This document shows, piece after piece, positions 63,921 through 64,000 of a stretch of DNA of 64,000 bases. The DNA is taken from contig JBFMBS010000003.1 in NCBI GenBank assembly GCA_040755055.1, positions 130,588-194,587 of the forward strand, in the 5' to 3' direction. This DNA is from DYJK01 sp040755055. GTDB taxonomy: Bacteria > Bacteroidota > Ignavibacteria > Ignavibacteriales > Melioribacteraceae. The stretch's first letter is position 1, and each line of letters begins with the position of its first letter. The translations under genes were made by a program, and so were the position numbers. A model generated the notes under the pieces. The model was not told the origin of the DNA. It saw only the letters and a program-made list of their open reading frames with translations, and did not search any database.

Positions 63921-64000
63921 TGTGTAAAATTTAGTTAAATCTCCGGTCAGTTGAAATAGATTTCTGCCGGTGTTTTATAATTCAATGATTGATGTATCCT
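63882..64000 (-). mobile_element. IS3-type insertion sequence, one end (continues outside the window)
   Basis: The right end begins TGTACCCAATTGGTTGGACAG at about 63882, a typical IS3 terminal repeat. On the minus strand 64000-63947 is an open frame ending IHQSLNYKTPAEIYFN-stop, the C-terminus of an IS3-family DDE transposase (usual motif HQSLNYKTPAE). It interrupts the methyltransferase gene. Target duplication cannot be seen without the other end. Confidence 0.85.
63947..64000 (-). CDS. IS3-family transposase, C-terminal fragment
   Basis: Eighteen codons ending in TGA at 63947-63949 are visible. The HQSLNYKTPAEIYF tail is characteristic of the IS3 OrfB/integrase-core transposase. The rest lies past the window edge. 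Confidence 0.8.
   Translation of the reverse strand, partial: RIHQSLNYKTPAEIYFN

Overview
The window reads as chromosomal DNA of a low-GC bacterium of the Ignavibacteria/Chlorobi side of the FCB (Bacteroidota-like) superphylum. The support is: secreted proteins ending in the 'QNYPNPFNP' type IX secretion C-terminal domain (four of them), TonB-dependent receptors, a SUF Fe-S operon, bacillithiol markers (BshA and a bacilliredoxin), Bacteroidota-like weak ribosome binding sites, and a high density of short palindromic dispersed repeats. This is an inference from content; no ribosomal RNA is present to confirm it.

Layout. 1-1625 (minus): 5' end of an Omp85/BamA-like gene and an L,D-transpeptidase-fold protein that lacks the catalytic cysteine. 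1725-8312 (minus): malic enzyme, then frr, pyrH, tsf, rpsB, rpsI, rplM, a translation block with clear terminators. 8313-10905: a possible MITE, an epimerase and a deoxyhypusine-synthase-like gene (plus). 10905-14128 (minus): a secreted T9SS metalloprotease, a lipoprotein and an Fe-S Rrf2 regulator. 14223-20525 (minus): SUF operon sufB-sufC-sufD-sufS-sufT followed by a bacilliredoxin. 20645-23675 (minus): rlmB, an unknown gene, hisS, a PTS IIA gene. 23901-27274: mostly unknown genes and an esterase.

The most interesting part is 27302-43644. Thirteen genes run on the minus strand with gaps of at most about 130 bases: a BtuF-like binding protein, a GntR regulator, an ECF S component resembling alpha-ribazole transporter CblT, a PurM-fold protein resembling alpha-ribazole kinase CblS, a fused double ECF ATPase, an ECF T component, an ADP-ribosylglycohydrolase-family protein, an exported PHP-family hydrolase, two BtuB-like TonB receptors, then S-adenosylhomocysteinase, a concentrative nucleoside transporter and adenosine deaminase. 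I read this as an outer-membrane-to-cytoplasm salvage system for a corrinoid or an alpha-riboside, joined to adenosine/homocysteine recycling. A macro-domain gene is divergent from its head, with a cluster of CAACTT/AAGTTG half-sites in the shared intergenic region.

43793-49778: macro domain, EamA transporter, glutamine synthetase, enolase, a fluoride riboswitch with crcB and a DUF190 gene, tRNA-Arg(CCT) and a decayed copy of that tRNA invaded by palindromes. 49895-60011: OmpA-like protein with 23-residue calcium-type repeats, three T9SS-exported proteins (one with a nonsense codon inside a repeat), a cyclase-TolB-TPR protein and a small H-type-lectin-like secreted protein. 60136-64000: RmlD-like reductase and PfkB kinase (overlapping), divergent bshA, and a HTH-methyltransferase gene cut by an IS3-type element that runs off the window end.

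Two-tier palindromes of the form CCCCTCC..GGAGGGG are scattered in intergenic DNA and inside T9SS C-terminal domain genes, where they add codons in frame and in one case a stop.
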